DNA from: an uncultured Clostridia bacterium
GTDB lineage: Bacteria; Bacillota; Clostridia; Oscillospirales; Ruminococcaceae
Direction: 5' to 3'
Length of the DNA stretch: 64,000 nt
Assembly: GCA_947389015.1 (NCBI GenBank)
Contig: CANDVA010000001.1
Coordinates: forward strand, 1 to 64,000
A model generated the notes under the pieces. It saw only the letters and a program-made list of their open reading frames with translations, did not search any database and was not told the DNA's origin. This document shows, piece after piece, positions 9,463 to 18,226 of the stretch; the stretch's first letter is position 1, and each line of letters opens with the position of its first letter. The position numbers and the translations under genes are program-made.

Positions 9463-9931
9463 ACAGTATCTTTTCCATTCCGATCTTCTGCACCTGCAAG
9501 CCGCATTTTTCGTAGAATTTCATTGCGCTCTCGTTGCACGCCCAGACGTTCAGCGTCACATTGTAACAGCCGCTTTCCTTAGCGAATTTGAGAATGTACT
9601 CGTACAGCGCTTTGCCAACGTGCATTCCCCTCGCCTTTTCGTCGACGCAGAGGTCGTCGATATACAGCGTGGTAAATTCGGGAGTGTTTTGTTCCTTATG
9701 CCGTTGTAACACGCAGAATGCGTAGCCCAGAACAACGCCGTCATGCTCGCCTACGAATATAGGGCGCTCGTGGTCGGCAATTATTTCCCCAAGCTCCGAG
9801 GGGGCATACTTAGTCGTTCCCGACTTAAACAGGTCGGGGCGACCTTTCGCGTGAACCTCCAGCACCTGCGACAGCAGCTCCATAATGCGCGGAATATCGC
9901 GCGGCTCGGCTTTTCTGATATCGACTTCCAT
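9461..9931 (-). CDS. GNAT-family N-acetyltransferase
   Basis: 156 aa single GNAT domain. The acetyl-CoA loop region reads LCVDEKARGMHVGKALYEYI (the R/Q-x-x-G-x-G/A type motif A), preceded by beta-strand 4 TLYIDDL, with the C-terminal NESAMKFYEKCGL motif B typical of small ribosomal/amino-group acetyltransferases. Substrate cannot be told from sequence. It lies 12 bases downstream of the GH43 gene and is the last gene of a minus-strand run of nine. Confidence 0.85.
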   Translation of the reverse strand: MEVDIRKAEPRDIPRIMELLSQVLEVHAKGRPDLFKSGTTKYAPSELGEIIADHERPIFVGEHDGVVLGYAFCVLQRHKEQNTPEFTTLYIDDLCVDEKARGMHVGKALYEYILKFAKESGCYNVTLNVWACNESAMKFYEKCGLQVQKIGMEKIL

Positions 9932-9943
9932 TATCGCACTTCC

Positions 9944-11407
9944 TTATAATGTATACTCAAATTCGGTGAACTCTGCCGTACCGTTCACGGCGTACAGAGC
10001 GAGAACAACGCCCGTAAAGCCGCCCGAGACCTCGCTCGACAGATATTTCGCCTGACCGCAGCCGAGAATTTTTTCGCCGCCGTTATCGGAAACTATGAGC
10101 GAGTAGCCGTTGTTGTCCATCTTTATAATAAGTTCCGCGCCGTTTCCGCTTATCGGACAGGTGTTTGCAATATGCTTTATGCCGCCGATATTCAGTTTCG
10201 CGACGGCTTCATATCCGCCGTCAGTTTTGCGAACGGCGATATCGTAATGCTCCTGCTCGCACATATAAGCGGTAAGTCCCGCCTCGCCGCTTTCGAGCGT
10301 TACATTAGTGCGGATAACTCCGACGAACTCGCGCTGGCGTATGCCGAGAAACGTCGGGTTGTCAACGTCGTCGAGAGTTTTTTCCGTGCCGCGGAGAATT
10401 GCTTTATTGTCCGTAAACTCGTAGTTTTCCGTTACGGGGTGACGGAGGTGTACCCATTCAAGCTGCGAATTCGCAAACGTATAGCGGCGGCATTGCTCCT
10501 GCGCAAAATCGCCCTTTATCTCGTACTCGAAATCGCATGTGCCGTCTCGTCCCGCGTAAAACGTGCCGTCACTGTTAAATGTAACGGGAATAAGGAACGT
10601 TTCCCGTCCGAGATTGTGATACGGAGTCCACTCGCCGAGCTGACGAAATCCCAGGCACATAATATGCCAATCGCCGTATTTATCTTGTATAAGGTCGCCG
10701 TGACCCACGCCCTGAATTATATACGGCGCTTTATTGCGGTTGGTGAGTACGGGGTTGTTCGGAAAGCTCTCGAAACATCCCCACACGCTTTCGGAACGCG
10801 CGCAGGTTATCATGTGACCGTACTCCGTGCCGCCCTCCGCCGCCATAAGATAGTACGTGCCGTCTATTTTGTACATATGCGGGCTTTCGAGGAAGCGTCC
10901 GCCCGAGCCCGTCCATATGCGTTTGCTCGGCGAGAGCTTTCTTCCCGTCGCGATATCTATCTCGCACTGGACTACGCCGCCCTTGCCCTCGTCGTCCGTG
11001 CCGTTGCTGATAAAGTACGCGCGTCCATCCTCGAAGTACAATGACGGGTCAATGCCGTCCTGATCGACCTCAATCGGCTCGCTCCATTCTCCGTAAATAT
11101 CGTCGGTATATACATAGAAATTTCTGCCTGTGGAATTGTTGTTCGTCACCATGTAGAACCGCCCGTTATCAAAGCGGACAGTAGGCGCGAATACTCCGCC
11201 CGAGCTCGGAACCTTATCCAGCATTACCTGACTTTTCCGAGTGAGAACGTGACCTATCTGTGTCCAGTTGACAAGGTCAACGCTCTCGAACAGCGGCACT
11301 CCTGGGAAGTACTGAAACGAGCTGCACACAAGGTAATATTTTCCGTTCGCCGCGCAGACGGACGGGTCAGGATAAAAACCTTTTACTACGGGGTTTTGAT
11401 ATTTCAT
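9944..11407 (-). CDS. GH43 glycoside hydrolase, probable beta-xylosidase
   Basis: 487 aa with no signal peptide, so probably acting in the cytosol on short xylo-oligosaccharides. A five-bladed GH43 propeller occupies the N-terminal ~300 residues: GFYPDPSV carries the general base Asp14, DQDGIDPSL the pKa-tuning Asp120, and RFLESPHMYK the general acid Glu174. A C-terminal beta-sandwich (~310-487) is the usual XynB-type accessory domain. Specificity (xylosidase versus arabinofuranosidase) is inferred from overall resemblance to intracellular XynB. Thirteen bases after the upstream GNAT gene; its presence in this regulatory-looking run is unexplained. Confidence 0.85.
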   Translation of the reverse strand: MKYQNPVVKGFYPDPSVCAANGKYYLVCSSFQYFPGVPLFESVDLVNWTQIGHVLTRKSQVMLDKVPSSGGVFAPTVRFDNGRFYMVTNNNSTGRNFYVYTDDIYGEWSEPIEVDQDGIDPSLYFEDGRAYFISNGTDDEGKGGVVQCEIDIATGRKLSPSKRIWTGSGGRFLESPHMYKIDGTYYLMAAEGGTEYGHMITCARSESVWGCFESFPNNPVLTNRNKAPYIIQGVGHGDLIQDKYGDWHIMCLGFRQLGEWTPYHNLGRETFLIPVTFNSDGTFYAGRDGTCDFEYEIKGDFAQEQCRRYTFANSQLEWVHLRHPVTENYEFTDNKAILRGTEKTLDDVDNPTFLGIRQREFVGVIRTNVTLESGEAGLTAYMCEQEHYDIAVRKTDGGYEAVAKLNIGGIKHIANTCPISGNGAELIIKMDNNGYSLIVSDNGGEKILGCGQAKYLSSEVSGGFTGVVLALYAVNGTAEFTEFEYTL

Positions 11408-11420
11408 GTTGATCTCCTTA

Positions 11421-12197
11421 TTACTGTAAATCAGAGCTACGCCTTTTGACGGTAAAACATTCAGCCGTTTTTACAAACCCTGTCTTTTCCGCTAATTTTT
11501 GTGATGCTATGTTGTCCGAATGACAAGCCCAAACCGGTCGTTTATGACGGCTCAAGCAGTATTGTATCATTTTTTCCGCAACGATAGCTCCAAACCCGCT
11601 ATGCCGATACTCCGCCCTTGTTTCTATTCCGATATCAATTTCTTCGCTGCTTACCGCCGCCGTAAAAGCCCATGCTGCCGCGGTCTCTCCGTCTGTGATG
11701 CAATAGCCCGCTCCCTTTTTTAAAAAATCGGACAGATCGCTCCATAAAAAGCGCGGAGTGACATTGCCGTTTATTTTATCAAATAAATCGCCGCTAATCT
11801 CACACAGCCTGAGACTGGCGGGTAATATTCTATCGTCCGTGGCGGTATCTCTCCGATATTCAAAAAAGTAACGGCGCTCCAATACGGCGTTTTCTTTCTT
11901 CGAGAAAAATCGTCTCGTTTTCTCGTCAGATATAAACAGAATGAACCGTCTCGGGGATATATCGTTACCGCAAATAAACTTTTCGTATATTTTATTGAGG
12001 AATTCTTCGTCATGTTCGCCGTAAACAAACGCAAACCCGCAATAATGCCAAAACAGGACCGAATTGCCGTCCGCGACGATATCCCCCTGCTGAAACGCTT
12101 CAGCCACAGAAAGAGGATAGACCCGACCGCACCCTGTTCTGTCAATGTACCGAATATAATTATTATGCTCCCGTAAGCTCGGGCCATGACGTATCAT
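11421..12197 (-). CDS. GNAT-family acetyltransferase (long form)
   Basis: 258 aa. The C-terminal ~110 residues form a GNAT domain: YCITDGETAAAWAFT, then IDIGIETRAEYRHSGFGAIV with the acetyl-CoA loop, and the later NIASQKLAEKTGF motif B. The N-terminal half looks like the companion domain of the PF12746-like GNAT_acetyltran family, by recall. Substrate unknown. The ATG follows AGGAGGATAAAGGA. Twelve bases from the upstream membrane-protein gene. Confidence 0.8.
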   Translation of the reverse strand: MIRHGPSLREHNNYIRYIDRTGCGRVYPLSVAEAFQQGDIVADGNSVLFWHYCGFAFVYGEHDEEFLNKIYEKFICGNDISPRRFILFISDEKTRRFFSKKENAVLERRYFFEYRRDTATDDRILPASLRLCEISGDLFDKINGNVTPRFLWSDLSDFLKKGAGYCITDGETAAAWAFTAAVSSEEIDIGIETRAEYRHSGFGAIVAEKMIQYCLSRHKRPVWACHSDNIASQKLAEKTGFVKTAECFTVKRRSSDLQ

Positions 12198-12209
12198 TCC
12201 TTTATCCTC

Positions 12210-12641
12210 CTATCTCGGCCTGCCCTTTCGCCTTAAAACGACCTCCGCTATCGAAACGGCAAGCATAAAAAAAGCGATAATATACGTCATACAAGAGACG
12301 ATCGGGTCGAAACCCGCGTAGGAACTGTCGTTGTACGCCTTGTACAGCGACACGATAAACGTCTCAAAGCAGTACAGTATAAACGCTCCGCACATCCCTA
12401 CCGCGCTCAGTACTATCGGCGCTATGCCGCGCAGCCATACGGAAAGCGCCGTGAGCAGGATCATCGGGTAAACTCCGAAGACCACAAGCAGTATCAACAG
12501 CGAGGGCGTTCCTTCGTTAAATCCGTAGCGCTCCGAAAGCTCCCACCAATGCGAAAACGTTCTCTCGAGCTTGAAAAACAGCAGCAGAAACAGCAGTATC
12601 GAGAATACGCAATTTATTAAAAGTCTTATCTTTTTCGGCAT
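12210..12641 (-). CDS. Four-helix membrane protein of unknown function
   Basis: 143 aa with four hydrophobic segments at about residues 6-24, 45-66, 70-92 and 110-130, and short polar connections; it ends in an Arg/Lys-rich tail (RRKGRPR). I do not recognise a family. The ATG follows GGAGGTCGGAA. Eighteen bases after the preceding small gene and twelve before the GNAT gene, so it is probably co-transcribed with the kinase/TerY-C genes. Confidence 0.7.
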   Translation of the reverse strand: MPKKIRLLINCVFSILLFLLLFFKLERTFSHWWELSERYGFNEGTPSLLILLVVFGVYPMILLTALSVWLRGIAPIVLSAVGMCGAFILYCFETFIVSLYKAYNDSSYAGFDPIVSCMTYIIAFFMLAVSIAEVVLRRKGRPR

Positions 12642-12659
12642 TTCCGACCTCCACGGCTC

Positions 12660-12854
12660 TTAGCGCTTCTTTATAAAGTCAACGACCGCCGCTATCACCG
12701 CGCCCGTAAAACAAGCACCCGCCACGGGCATACAAACGGAAAACGCGCGCCAAGTCGCCGCGTCCTCGTCCGAAAAAATCACGAACAATATAAACACGGC
12801 AACGGCAATGCCCGCGACGGCAAGTAATATCCAACCTATCCTTTTGACGTACAC
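12660..12854 (-). CDS. Small two-helix membrane protein
   Basis: 64 aa with two hydrophobic segments (about residues 6-26 and 35-57) and a DFIKKR end. It begins with GTG (positions 12854-12852), four bases after the kinase stop, with AAGGA as the ribosome site overlapping the kinase 3' end. No family recognised. Tight spacing implies translational coupling to the kinase. Confidence 0.6.
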   Translation of the reverse strand: MYVKRIGWILLAVAGIAVAVFILFVIFSDEDAATWRAFSVCMPVAGACFTGAVIAAVVDFIKKR

Positions 12855-12858
12855 GCTG

Positions 12859-14130
12859 TCAGTCCTTTATCTCGTACTTCTCGCCGTCGATTTGTACGCT
12901 CGTTCCCGTGAATATCGGCGCGGCTTTTCCGCTTTCGATCTGCTTTTCGTCGCCGTTGGGGAGCGTGCAGCTCCAGCTTTCCGCGCCGTGATTTTTCAAG
13001 CCCCAGAGCGCGGGATTTTTCTTGTTGCGGACTACCTCCGCCTCGAGCGAAACGTCCTCGTTGAACAGCTTCGCACCGTCGAACAAGAGCACGCTCGTTT
13101 TCGCGCCGACAAGCGACAGCGGCTTGGCGTAATGAGTTCCGCACGGACAGATGAGCTTACCTTCGTCGTCCGTCTCAACGGCGGGGAGGAAGTTCTGTAT
13201 TCCGCACGGACACGCCGTGATATCGCCGCGCAGACGCTTCAGCAGGTCAAGCCACTGCTTTTCGATAAGCCGCTTTGACGGTTCGTTCAGCCCCGTCGTG
13301 AACGAAAACTCAAACGCCTCCCTTATGTAATCGGGCATTATCCGCCAGAACTTTATGATGTTGTTGTGAACGCCGCGCACGGGACGGTTGCTGTCATCCT
13401 CGGGGTCGTAGACGAAAATAGGCTCGAAGCCGTAATGCCGCCGCTCCGCCTCCTCGGTAAGACAGACGCTTTTCAATACGCGTCCGCCCTCCAGCGGGTC
13501 GCCGCGCAATAGCAAGCGGAACAGAACCACCGCCAGAGAATATCGGTCGGTGTACTTGTCGGGAGCTTTCTCGCCGCGGACTATCTCGGGCGCCATATAA
13601 CCGGGCTTACCCGCGATCCCGAGGTGTTCGCCGTAGGGAGCTATATTGTCGCAGTCGCAGATAAGCACGTCGCCGTCGGACGGTCGGATAAAGAAACCGC
13701 CGTCGTTCATATCCTGGTAGCTCTTTCCGCTGTTGTGGAGCTCGCGGAACGCTGCCGTAATCTTTATCGCGGAATTGACCACCGAATACAGTCCCGAAAG
13801 CTTGACACGCGCGTTAAGTATATCCGAAAACGGCTTGTAGTCCTCGGGAATCACGTCCATTAAAAAGCCGAAGCTGTCCTCGATCTGCGCGGTGAGCAGC
13901 CGCGGCATAAGAAACGCGCCGTGCGCCGATTTGTCCTCGCAGAGCGTGCGCAGATTGTCGCGGAATATGTCGGGACGGCGGAGCTTATTCGCGAAGTAAA
14001 TTTTGAGCGCGTACTCCTTGCCCGCGAACTCCGCGCGGTAGACAGTGCCCTGACCGCCTTGTCCGAGAACCTCCGTTATCGTCGCGCTGCCGCCAAGCTC
14101 GAGCGGAACGCTGTCGCCGATCCTCAGCAT
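12859..14130 (-). CDS. Atypical serine/threonine kinase-like protein with C-terminal zinc ribbon
   Basis: 423 aa. Residues ~15-280 form a protein-kinase fold: glycine loop LGQGGQGTVY (22-31), ATP lysine in YALKIYF (Lys43), catalytic loop YQDMN in place of HRDxxxxN, metal Asp in CDCDN instead of DFG, and KPGYMAPEIV as the APE motif. Key Lys and both Asp are kept, so activity is possible. A later CPCG...CPCG pair (about 35 residues apart) forms a zinc ribbon, followed by a small beta domain. The start overlaps the stop of the TerY-C gene (TGATG), implying coupling. Layout recalls TerY-P systems of TerY, phosphatase and kinase, although no phosphatase or vWA gene is nearby. Confidence 0.8.
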   Translation of the reverse strand: MLRIGDSVPLELGGSATITEVLGQGGQGTVYRAEFAGKEYALKIYFANKLRRPDIFRDNLRTLCEDKSAHGAFLMPRLLTAQIEDSFGFLMDVIPEDYKPFSDILNARVKLSGLYSVVNSAIKITAAFRELHNSGKSYQDMNDGGFFIRPSDGDVLICDCDNIAPYGEHLGIAGKPGYMAPEIVRGEKAPDKYTDRYSLAVVLFRLLLRGDPLEGGRVLKSVCLTEEAERRHYGFEPIFVYDPEDDSNRPVRGVHNNIIKFWRIMPDYIREAFEFSFTTGLNEPSKRLIEKQWLDLLKRLRGDITACPCGIQNFLPAVETDDEGKLICPCGTHYAKPLSLVGAKTSVLLFDGAKLFNEDVSLEAEVVRNKKNPALWGLKNHGAESWSCTLPNGDEKQIESGKAAPIFTGTSVQIDGEKYEIKD

Positions 14131-14480
14131 CAGAATCCGCCTCCCGAAAGCGACTCAAAGTTCTCCTCTGCGGAGGTCTCGGCGGCGTTTCCGCACCACT
14201 CGCAGACGGTCTCGTTCTCGCCGTCCCAGCAGGTGGTCTTGCCGCACTCGCTGCACTGGAAAAAGCCCTTGGCACCGCAGTACGGACAGGACGGATACTC
14301 GGTCGTGACGTACACATTGCCCGATATCTCGGTGTCGCCGAACTTCTCGCGACCCGCGGTGTGCTCGCTCACCTTAAACGCCCACGTGGCGTACCAGTCG
14401 CCGTCCTCGCGCTGCTCGGTGCGTATGCCGAACAGGTCGTGGGTCTGCTTGCATTTCGTTAAAATAACTGCTGCTTTCAT
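14130..14480 (-). CDS. Stand-alone TerY-C-like zinc-binding protein
   Basis: 116 aa. Two Cys clusters, CPYCG...CSEC and a following CEWCG, form a paired zinc ribbon like the C-terminal metal-binding domain (TerY-C) normally fused to the vWA protein TerY. Here no vWA domain precedes it; the N-terminal ~60 residues instead read as a small beta-rich domain. It overlaps the kinase gene by a TGATG junction. The role is probably as partner or adaptor of that kinase (inference). The ATG follows GGAGGATAA. Confidence 0.65.
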   Translation of the reverse strand: MKAAVILTKCKQTHDLFGIRTEQREDGDWYATWAFKVSEHTAGREKFGDTEISGNVYVTTEYPSCPYCGAKGFFQCSECGKTTCWDGENETVCEWCGNAAETSAEENFESLSGGGF

Positions 14481-14499
14481 AATTTATCCTCCATAAAAA

Positions 14500-15513
14500 T
14501 TATCCTCTGTTGAGAATTTCTTGGTTTGCGTAGATGTACTCGTAAACGGTTCGGTGCTCCAATATATCCTCCGTATTGTAGGTAAGACACTCGGCAAGCT
14601 TTCCGTCCGCGTTGTAGCTTAACTCCACACGCACGGACGAGCTTACCTCTCCGTTCTCATTATAATATGTGACGCGTCTTCCGGACATCTTACCGGACGT
14701 GTCGTACAACCATTCGTATATTTCTTTTATACCACCGTTATCATCAGGAGTAGTGCGGCGCGATAATTTAAGAGTACCGTCGTCGTAATATTCGCGCACG
14801 GTACTTTCCCTTACATTGCCGTCTATATCATAAGACGTTGATACGATTTGTCTGTCGTTTTCGTCATATTGATTTTCGTATTTTAAATACACTAAAAGTA
14901 CTGATGTGCCATCGTCGTTGTAATAGTCGGAGACCCATTCGGACATCTCACCGTGCTCGTCGTAGGATATATTGCTTATCATCGTTACACGACCGTCGCG
15001 GCTTGTTGTCCTTTTTACGTCAAGCCCATTATCGTCATATTCGATATCGGTATACTCGTCTGCCGATTCATATTCCCTGAGAATTTGCCCGTCAGTTCCG
15101 TACTCATAGGAAACATACACATCACCGTAACGGTTTCGATACAGCAGCTCATCGTGCTCGTCATATATTTCGATTTTGCTTTTGTTCCGCGATTCGTCAA
15201 GCGGGTATATCTCCGTTATTGTGACGATATACGCCGCACGTCCTCTTGACGGCAAGTCCTCCGGTCCTACCAAATCGCCGACCTTGTAGGGGCACTCGGT
15301 CATTTTTTCCGGCTCGCTTTCCGAAGACGTGTCCGACGTTTCCGAAGAGCTCTCCGCGCTTTCTTCCTCGCTCTCGGGAGGGGTCTTGACAATAGGGTGA
15401 ACGTACTCGGATACGCTTTGCACGGTGCTGTACATGCCGCCTTCGGTTCTGCCGCAGGCGGTAAGCGCCGCGAGCGCCGACAATGCCAAAGCTGTAAGCA
15501 GGATTTTTTTCAT
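14500..15513 (-). CDS. Lipoprotein with YD-like (RHS-type) repeats
   Basis: 337 aa. Signal peptide with lipobox LTAC (Cys ~20), then a Ser/Glu-rich linker (~40-70) and, from ~100 on, eight or so ~20-residue units of the form YDexGxxxxxxxYxxDG, for example SYDIDGNVRESTVREYYDDG. These resemble the YD repeats of RHS proteins and of many gut-bacterial surface lipoproteins. Predicted to be anchored on the outer face of the membrane; ligand unknown. Nineteen bases upstream of the TerY-C gene and nine after the Sel1 gene. Confidence 0.75.
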   Translation of the reverse strand: MKKILLTALALSALAALTACGRTEGGMYSTVQSVSEYVHPIVKTPPESEEESAESSSETSDTSSESEPEKMTECPYKVGDLVGPEDLPSRGRAAYIVTITEIYPLDESRNKSKIEIYDEHDELLYRNRYGDVYVSYEYGTDGQILREYESADEYTDIEYDDNGLDVKRTTSRDGRVTMISNISYDEHGEMSEWVSDYYNDDGTSVLLVYLKYENQYDENDRQIVSTSYDIDGNVRESTVREYYDDGTLKLSRRTTPDDNGGIKEIYEWLYDTSGKMSGRRVTYYNENGEVSSSVRVELSYNADGKLAECLTYNTEDILEHRTVYEYIYANQEILNRG

Positions 15514-15522
15514 GGCGCCTCC

Positions 15523-16842
15523 TTAATTGTGCGACAGCTTTTTGAGTATCTTCGCCGCGTCCTCGTGACCATTCTGCGCCGCCTTTTCAAACCACTTGCG
15601 CGCCTCGGTGTGATCCTTGGGAACGTACACGCCCTTTAAATACATAACGCCGAGATTGTACTGCGCGATATTCAGCTCCTGATCGGCGGCGGTCTTGAAC
15701 CAGCGGAACGCCTCGGCGGGATCTTTCGGAACGCCGTTGCCCGTGTACAGGCACTTTCCGTAGGAGCACTGCGCCCTCGCGTGACCTGTCTCGGCGGCTC
15801 GCTTGTAGAACAGCGCCGCGCCCTCCGGATCCTTTTCGGCTAAGCAGCGCCTTGCGCTCTGATACAGCTCCTCGCCGTCGTCGGGAAGGGGCTTGGGTAC
15901 TTCCACGTCGGGATCGGGAAGCTTGGGAGCTTCATTCTCGGGGGCGATAACGACCGCCTCGCCGCCCGCGAGCTGCTTGCGCCACTTTTTGGCAAGCTCG
16001 ATATTTTTCTCGGTATGCACACCGTTCTCGTAGCAGAGAGCGACCATATTCACCGCCTCCGCGCAGCCCTTTTTCGCCGCGTTGAGAAAGCACTTAAACG
16101 CTTTGTCCTCGTCAACCCCGCAAGAAATACCCTCCGCGTAGAAGTATCCGACCATATATTCCGCCTGCGCAACACCGTTTTCCGCGCCGCGCACAAACCA
16201 CTCGCGGGCCTGATCGAGATTTTGTATGCCGCCGCGCCCCTCAAGACGATAGCTGCCCATGTAATACTCCGCCTCGCCGTGATCCTGCAAAGCCGCCGAC
16301 TCAAACCAATAAAGCGCCTTTTCATACTCGCGGATACGGTCGAAATGCCGTCCGAGGGAATACTGCTCGGCGGGGTCGGTGATGTTCTTTTTACTCTCGG
16401 TCTCTCTTGCGGGCAATGCCTCGGACTTCCTGAACGCTATCTCACAGCCTACCGCGCAGCCCACCGCCTCAACCGCCTCGGTGGCAACTCTGCCTTTAAG
16501 ACCTATCTCATCGCGCAGCGACTGGATACACCTTGCTCCCGCCGCGCACCGTACTTCAAAGGGCTTTTCGCGCACCGCGTACAGCTTCTGCGCGCAGCCG
16601 TCGTACAACGCGACGTAGCAAAGCCGCCGCGCGGCGGTCTCCTTGGGGAAAAAGTCCGCGATAAGCGCGTCGGTGCGCCGTCGATCGAGAATAGTCTGCT
16701 CGCCGTATCTGTCGGCGATATAGCGCAGAATGCCCTTTATGTCACGGACAGCCTCGCCCTTTTTATTGTGAACGGTCCTGCAAAAACCGCAATAGTCCTG
16801 TTGGGTCTCGTCAAACGTCTTTCCGCAGCGCGTACATTTCAC
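15523..16842 (-). CDS. Sel1-repeat protein with N-terminal zinc ribbon
   Basis: 439 aa from the GTG at 16842. That start is chosen because AGCAGGGAAG precedes it at good spacing, while the in-frame ATG at 16881 has no such site. The N-terminus holds CTRCGKTF...CGFC, a zinc ribbon. From ~180 on there are about six Sel1/TPR-like repeats (for example AEYYMGSYRLEGRGGIQNLD and AQYNLGVMYLKGVYVPKD), split by a Pro/Glu linker near residue 310. Sel1 proteins usually act as scaffolds. First gene of the minus-strand run; it has a consensus promoter. Confidence 0.8.
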   Translation of the reverse strand: MKCTRCGKTFDETQQDYCGFCRTVHNKKGEAVRDIKGILRYIADRYGEQTILDRRRTDALIADFFPKETAARRLCYVALYDGCAQKLYAVREKPFEVRCAAGARCIQSLRDEIGLKGRVATEAVEAVGCAVGCEIAFRKSEALPARETESKKNITDPAEQYSLGRHFDRIREYEKALYWFESAALQDHGEAEYYMGSYRLEGRGGIQNLDQAREWFVRGAENGVAQAEYMVGYFYAEGISCGVDEDKAFKCFLNAAKKGCAEAVNMVALCYENGVHTEKNIELAKKWRKQLAGGEAVVIAPENEAPKLPDPDVEVPKPLPDDGEELYQSARRCLAEKDPEGAALFYKRAAETGHARAQCSYGKCLYTGNGVPKDPAEAFRWFKTAADQELNIAQYNLGVMYLKGVYVPKDHTEARKWFEKAAQNGHEDAAKILKKLSHN

Positions 16843-16894
16843 GAATATCACTTCCCTGCTGATTACTTCATAATTAAACACCTATACACTATAT

Positions 16895-16923
16895 ATTGTA
16901 CCATAAAATTGTGAAATTGTCAA
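16895..16923 (-). promoter_or_regulatory. Sigma-A promoter of the Sel1-kinase-GNAT gene run
   Basis: On the minus strand TTGACA (16923-16918), 17-base spacer, TACAAT (16900-16895): both boxes nearly ideal. It can drive the whole run down to 9461, in which no gap exceeds 19 bases and no internal terminator is visible. Confidence 0.85.
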
Positions 16924-16989
16924 CGACTTTATACATATTTTTAATATATGACAAATGCTTACGATTTTCTTACAATTTTGTCACAACAC

Positions 16990-17018
16990 TTGCATTACTG
17001 CGGAAAAAATGTTATAAT
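16990..17018 (+). promoter_or_regulatory. Sigma-A promoter of the VanZ-like gene
   Basis: TTGCAT (16990-16995), 17-base spacer, TATAAT (17013-17018), 22 bases before the GTG start. It faces away from the Sel1 promoter, with 66 bases between the two -35 boxes. Confidence 0.8.
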
Positions 17019-17039
17019 TTCAACAAAGGGGGGCTTTTC

Positions 17040-17639
17040 GTGGGAAAATATACGCATATAATTTACGATTACAATATAGCGTCTGCGGCGTTCTGCGCGG
17101 CGATAATGATCGCGGCTTATATTCCGCTGCGCGCGGTCTCGCTGAAGATCCGCCGCAAACGCCGTAAGACGTTTCCCGAGGAAATATCCCGCGCACTGCT
17201 CGCGGGATATATTACGGCGCTTGTAAATATCGTATGGTATCCCGTTCCCGACCTTATACAAATGCTGACGTCTGACCCCGCTCGGCTCAAGGCCGCTTTC
17301 AACGGCGGCTATTACGCGCGAAATTACGAGGTGCTGCGCTGTCTGTTTGTGGAGTTTCGTCCGCTTGTGCTGCTGCACGACTTTGAAATACGCGCAAATA
17401 TCGCCCTGTTCGTGCCGCTCGGTTTTTTGCTGCCCGTTGCGTTCAAGAAGCTGAAATGGTGGACGGTCGACTTGATCTGTCTGGGAACCACATGCCTTGT
17501 GGAGATAGTTCAGCCGTTTTTCGGGCGCGCGGGAGATATCGACGACATTATTACGAACGCGCTCGGGGGCGTTATCGGCTGCGCTTTGGCAAAAATTCTT
17601 CTAAAGAATATTCGGAGGAAAACGGGAGGTTACCAATGA
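17040..17639 (+). CDS. VanZ-like membrane protein
   Basis: 199 aa from GTG at 17040, which follows AAAGGGGGG; longer in-frame starts upstream would overlap the promoter. About four membrane helices, with the VanZ landmarks FVPLGFLLPV, LVEIVQPFFGRAGDIDDIITNALGG split over two segments. VanZ proteins give low-level teicoplanin resistance in Enterococcus, but most chromosomal homologues have no known role; here no glycopeptide-resistance genes are near. First of four overlapping genes. Confidence 0.8.
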   Translation: MGKYTHIIYDYNIASAAFCAAIMIAAYIPLRAVSLKIRRKRRKTFPEEISRALLAGYITALVNIVWYPVPDLIQMLTSDPARLKAAFNGGYYARNYEVLRCLFVEFRPLVLLHDFEIRANIALFVPLGFLLPVAFKKLKWWTVDLICLGTTCLVEIVQPFFGRAGDIDDIITNALGGVIGCALAKILLKNIRRKTGGYQ

Positions 17640-18226
17640 AAAAACGTAGATTTGCGGCGACGGTCTTATTCGTGCTTACGGCGGCGGGGGTACTGCTTAT
17701 GGTGTTCTCGCTGATAGGTATTTTCAGACCGATAAATGAAACCGATCCGAAGCCCGGAGACAGAACGCTGATAGAACCCGAGCTTGGTACATGGATCATC
17801 ACCTGTGATGCTCCCATAATGGGCGATGAATATTACTACGCGTTCTTTACGCTCGGCAACTCTCCGAAGGGCTGGCTTGTAAAAGCCGACAAGGAGTGGT
17901 TCTCCGAGTTTTTTGAGCTGGACAGCGGACGCGCGAAAACGAAACTTGTCATCCGCGGCACCGTGAAAAAATTTGACCACGGCTCGAAAAGCGTCGACCG
18001 TGAGGTAGACAGATTTATTTCAAACAATATCGGCGAATGTGATTTTGAATACGGCACGTTTGTCGACCTGACCGCGTACGATCGTTTTGTTTTCACGCTG
18101 AAAGCCGGGGCGGTATGCGCTGTATGTGCGGCAGTTGGCTTTATTACGTTAATATTTTTGGCAAGGCGTTTTAAAGCGTCAAAGCGGAGGGATGATGAGA
18201 AATGCAAAGAAAAAAGTTCGTTATAG
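17636..18226 (+). CDS. Membrane-anchored protein of unknown function
   Basis: 196 aa. A hydrophobic helix at about 7-30, a ~125-residue extracellular middle, and a second helix near 160-182 followed by a Lys/Arg/Glu-rich tail. The start ATG overlaps the VanZ stop (ATGA) behind GGGAGG. A much longer reading frame extends upstream but runs inside the VanZ gene and is not needed. No family recognised. Confidence 0.65.
   Translation: MKKRRFAATVLFVLTAAGVLLMVFSLIGIFRPINETDPKPGDRTLIEPELGTWIITCDAPIMGDEYYYAFFTLGNSPKGWLVKADKEWFSEFFELDSGRAKTKLVIRGTVKKFDHGSKSVDREVDRFISNNIGECDFEYGTFVDLTAYDRFVFTLKAGAVCAVCAAVGFITLIFLARRFKASKRRDDEKCKEKSSL

Noticed and set aside
17456-17635. Upstream extension of the gene starting at 17636
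   Set aside because: It lies wholly inside the VanZ-like gene, and the ATG at 17636 has a GGGAGG site and the typical ATGA overlap.
17040-17639. VanZ-like gene as part of a glycopeptide-resistance locus
   Set aside because: No vanH, vanA, vanX, vanR or vanS-like genes nearby; chromosomal VanZ homologues are common and mostly unrelated to resistance.
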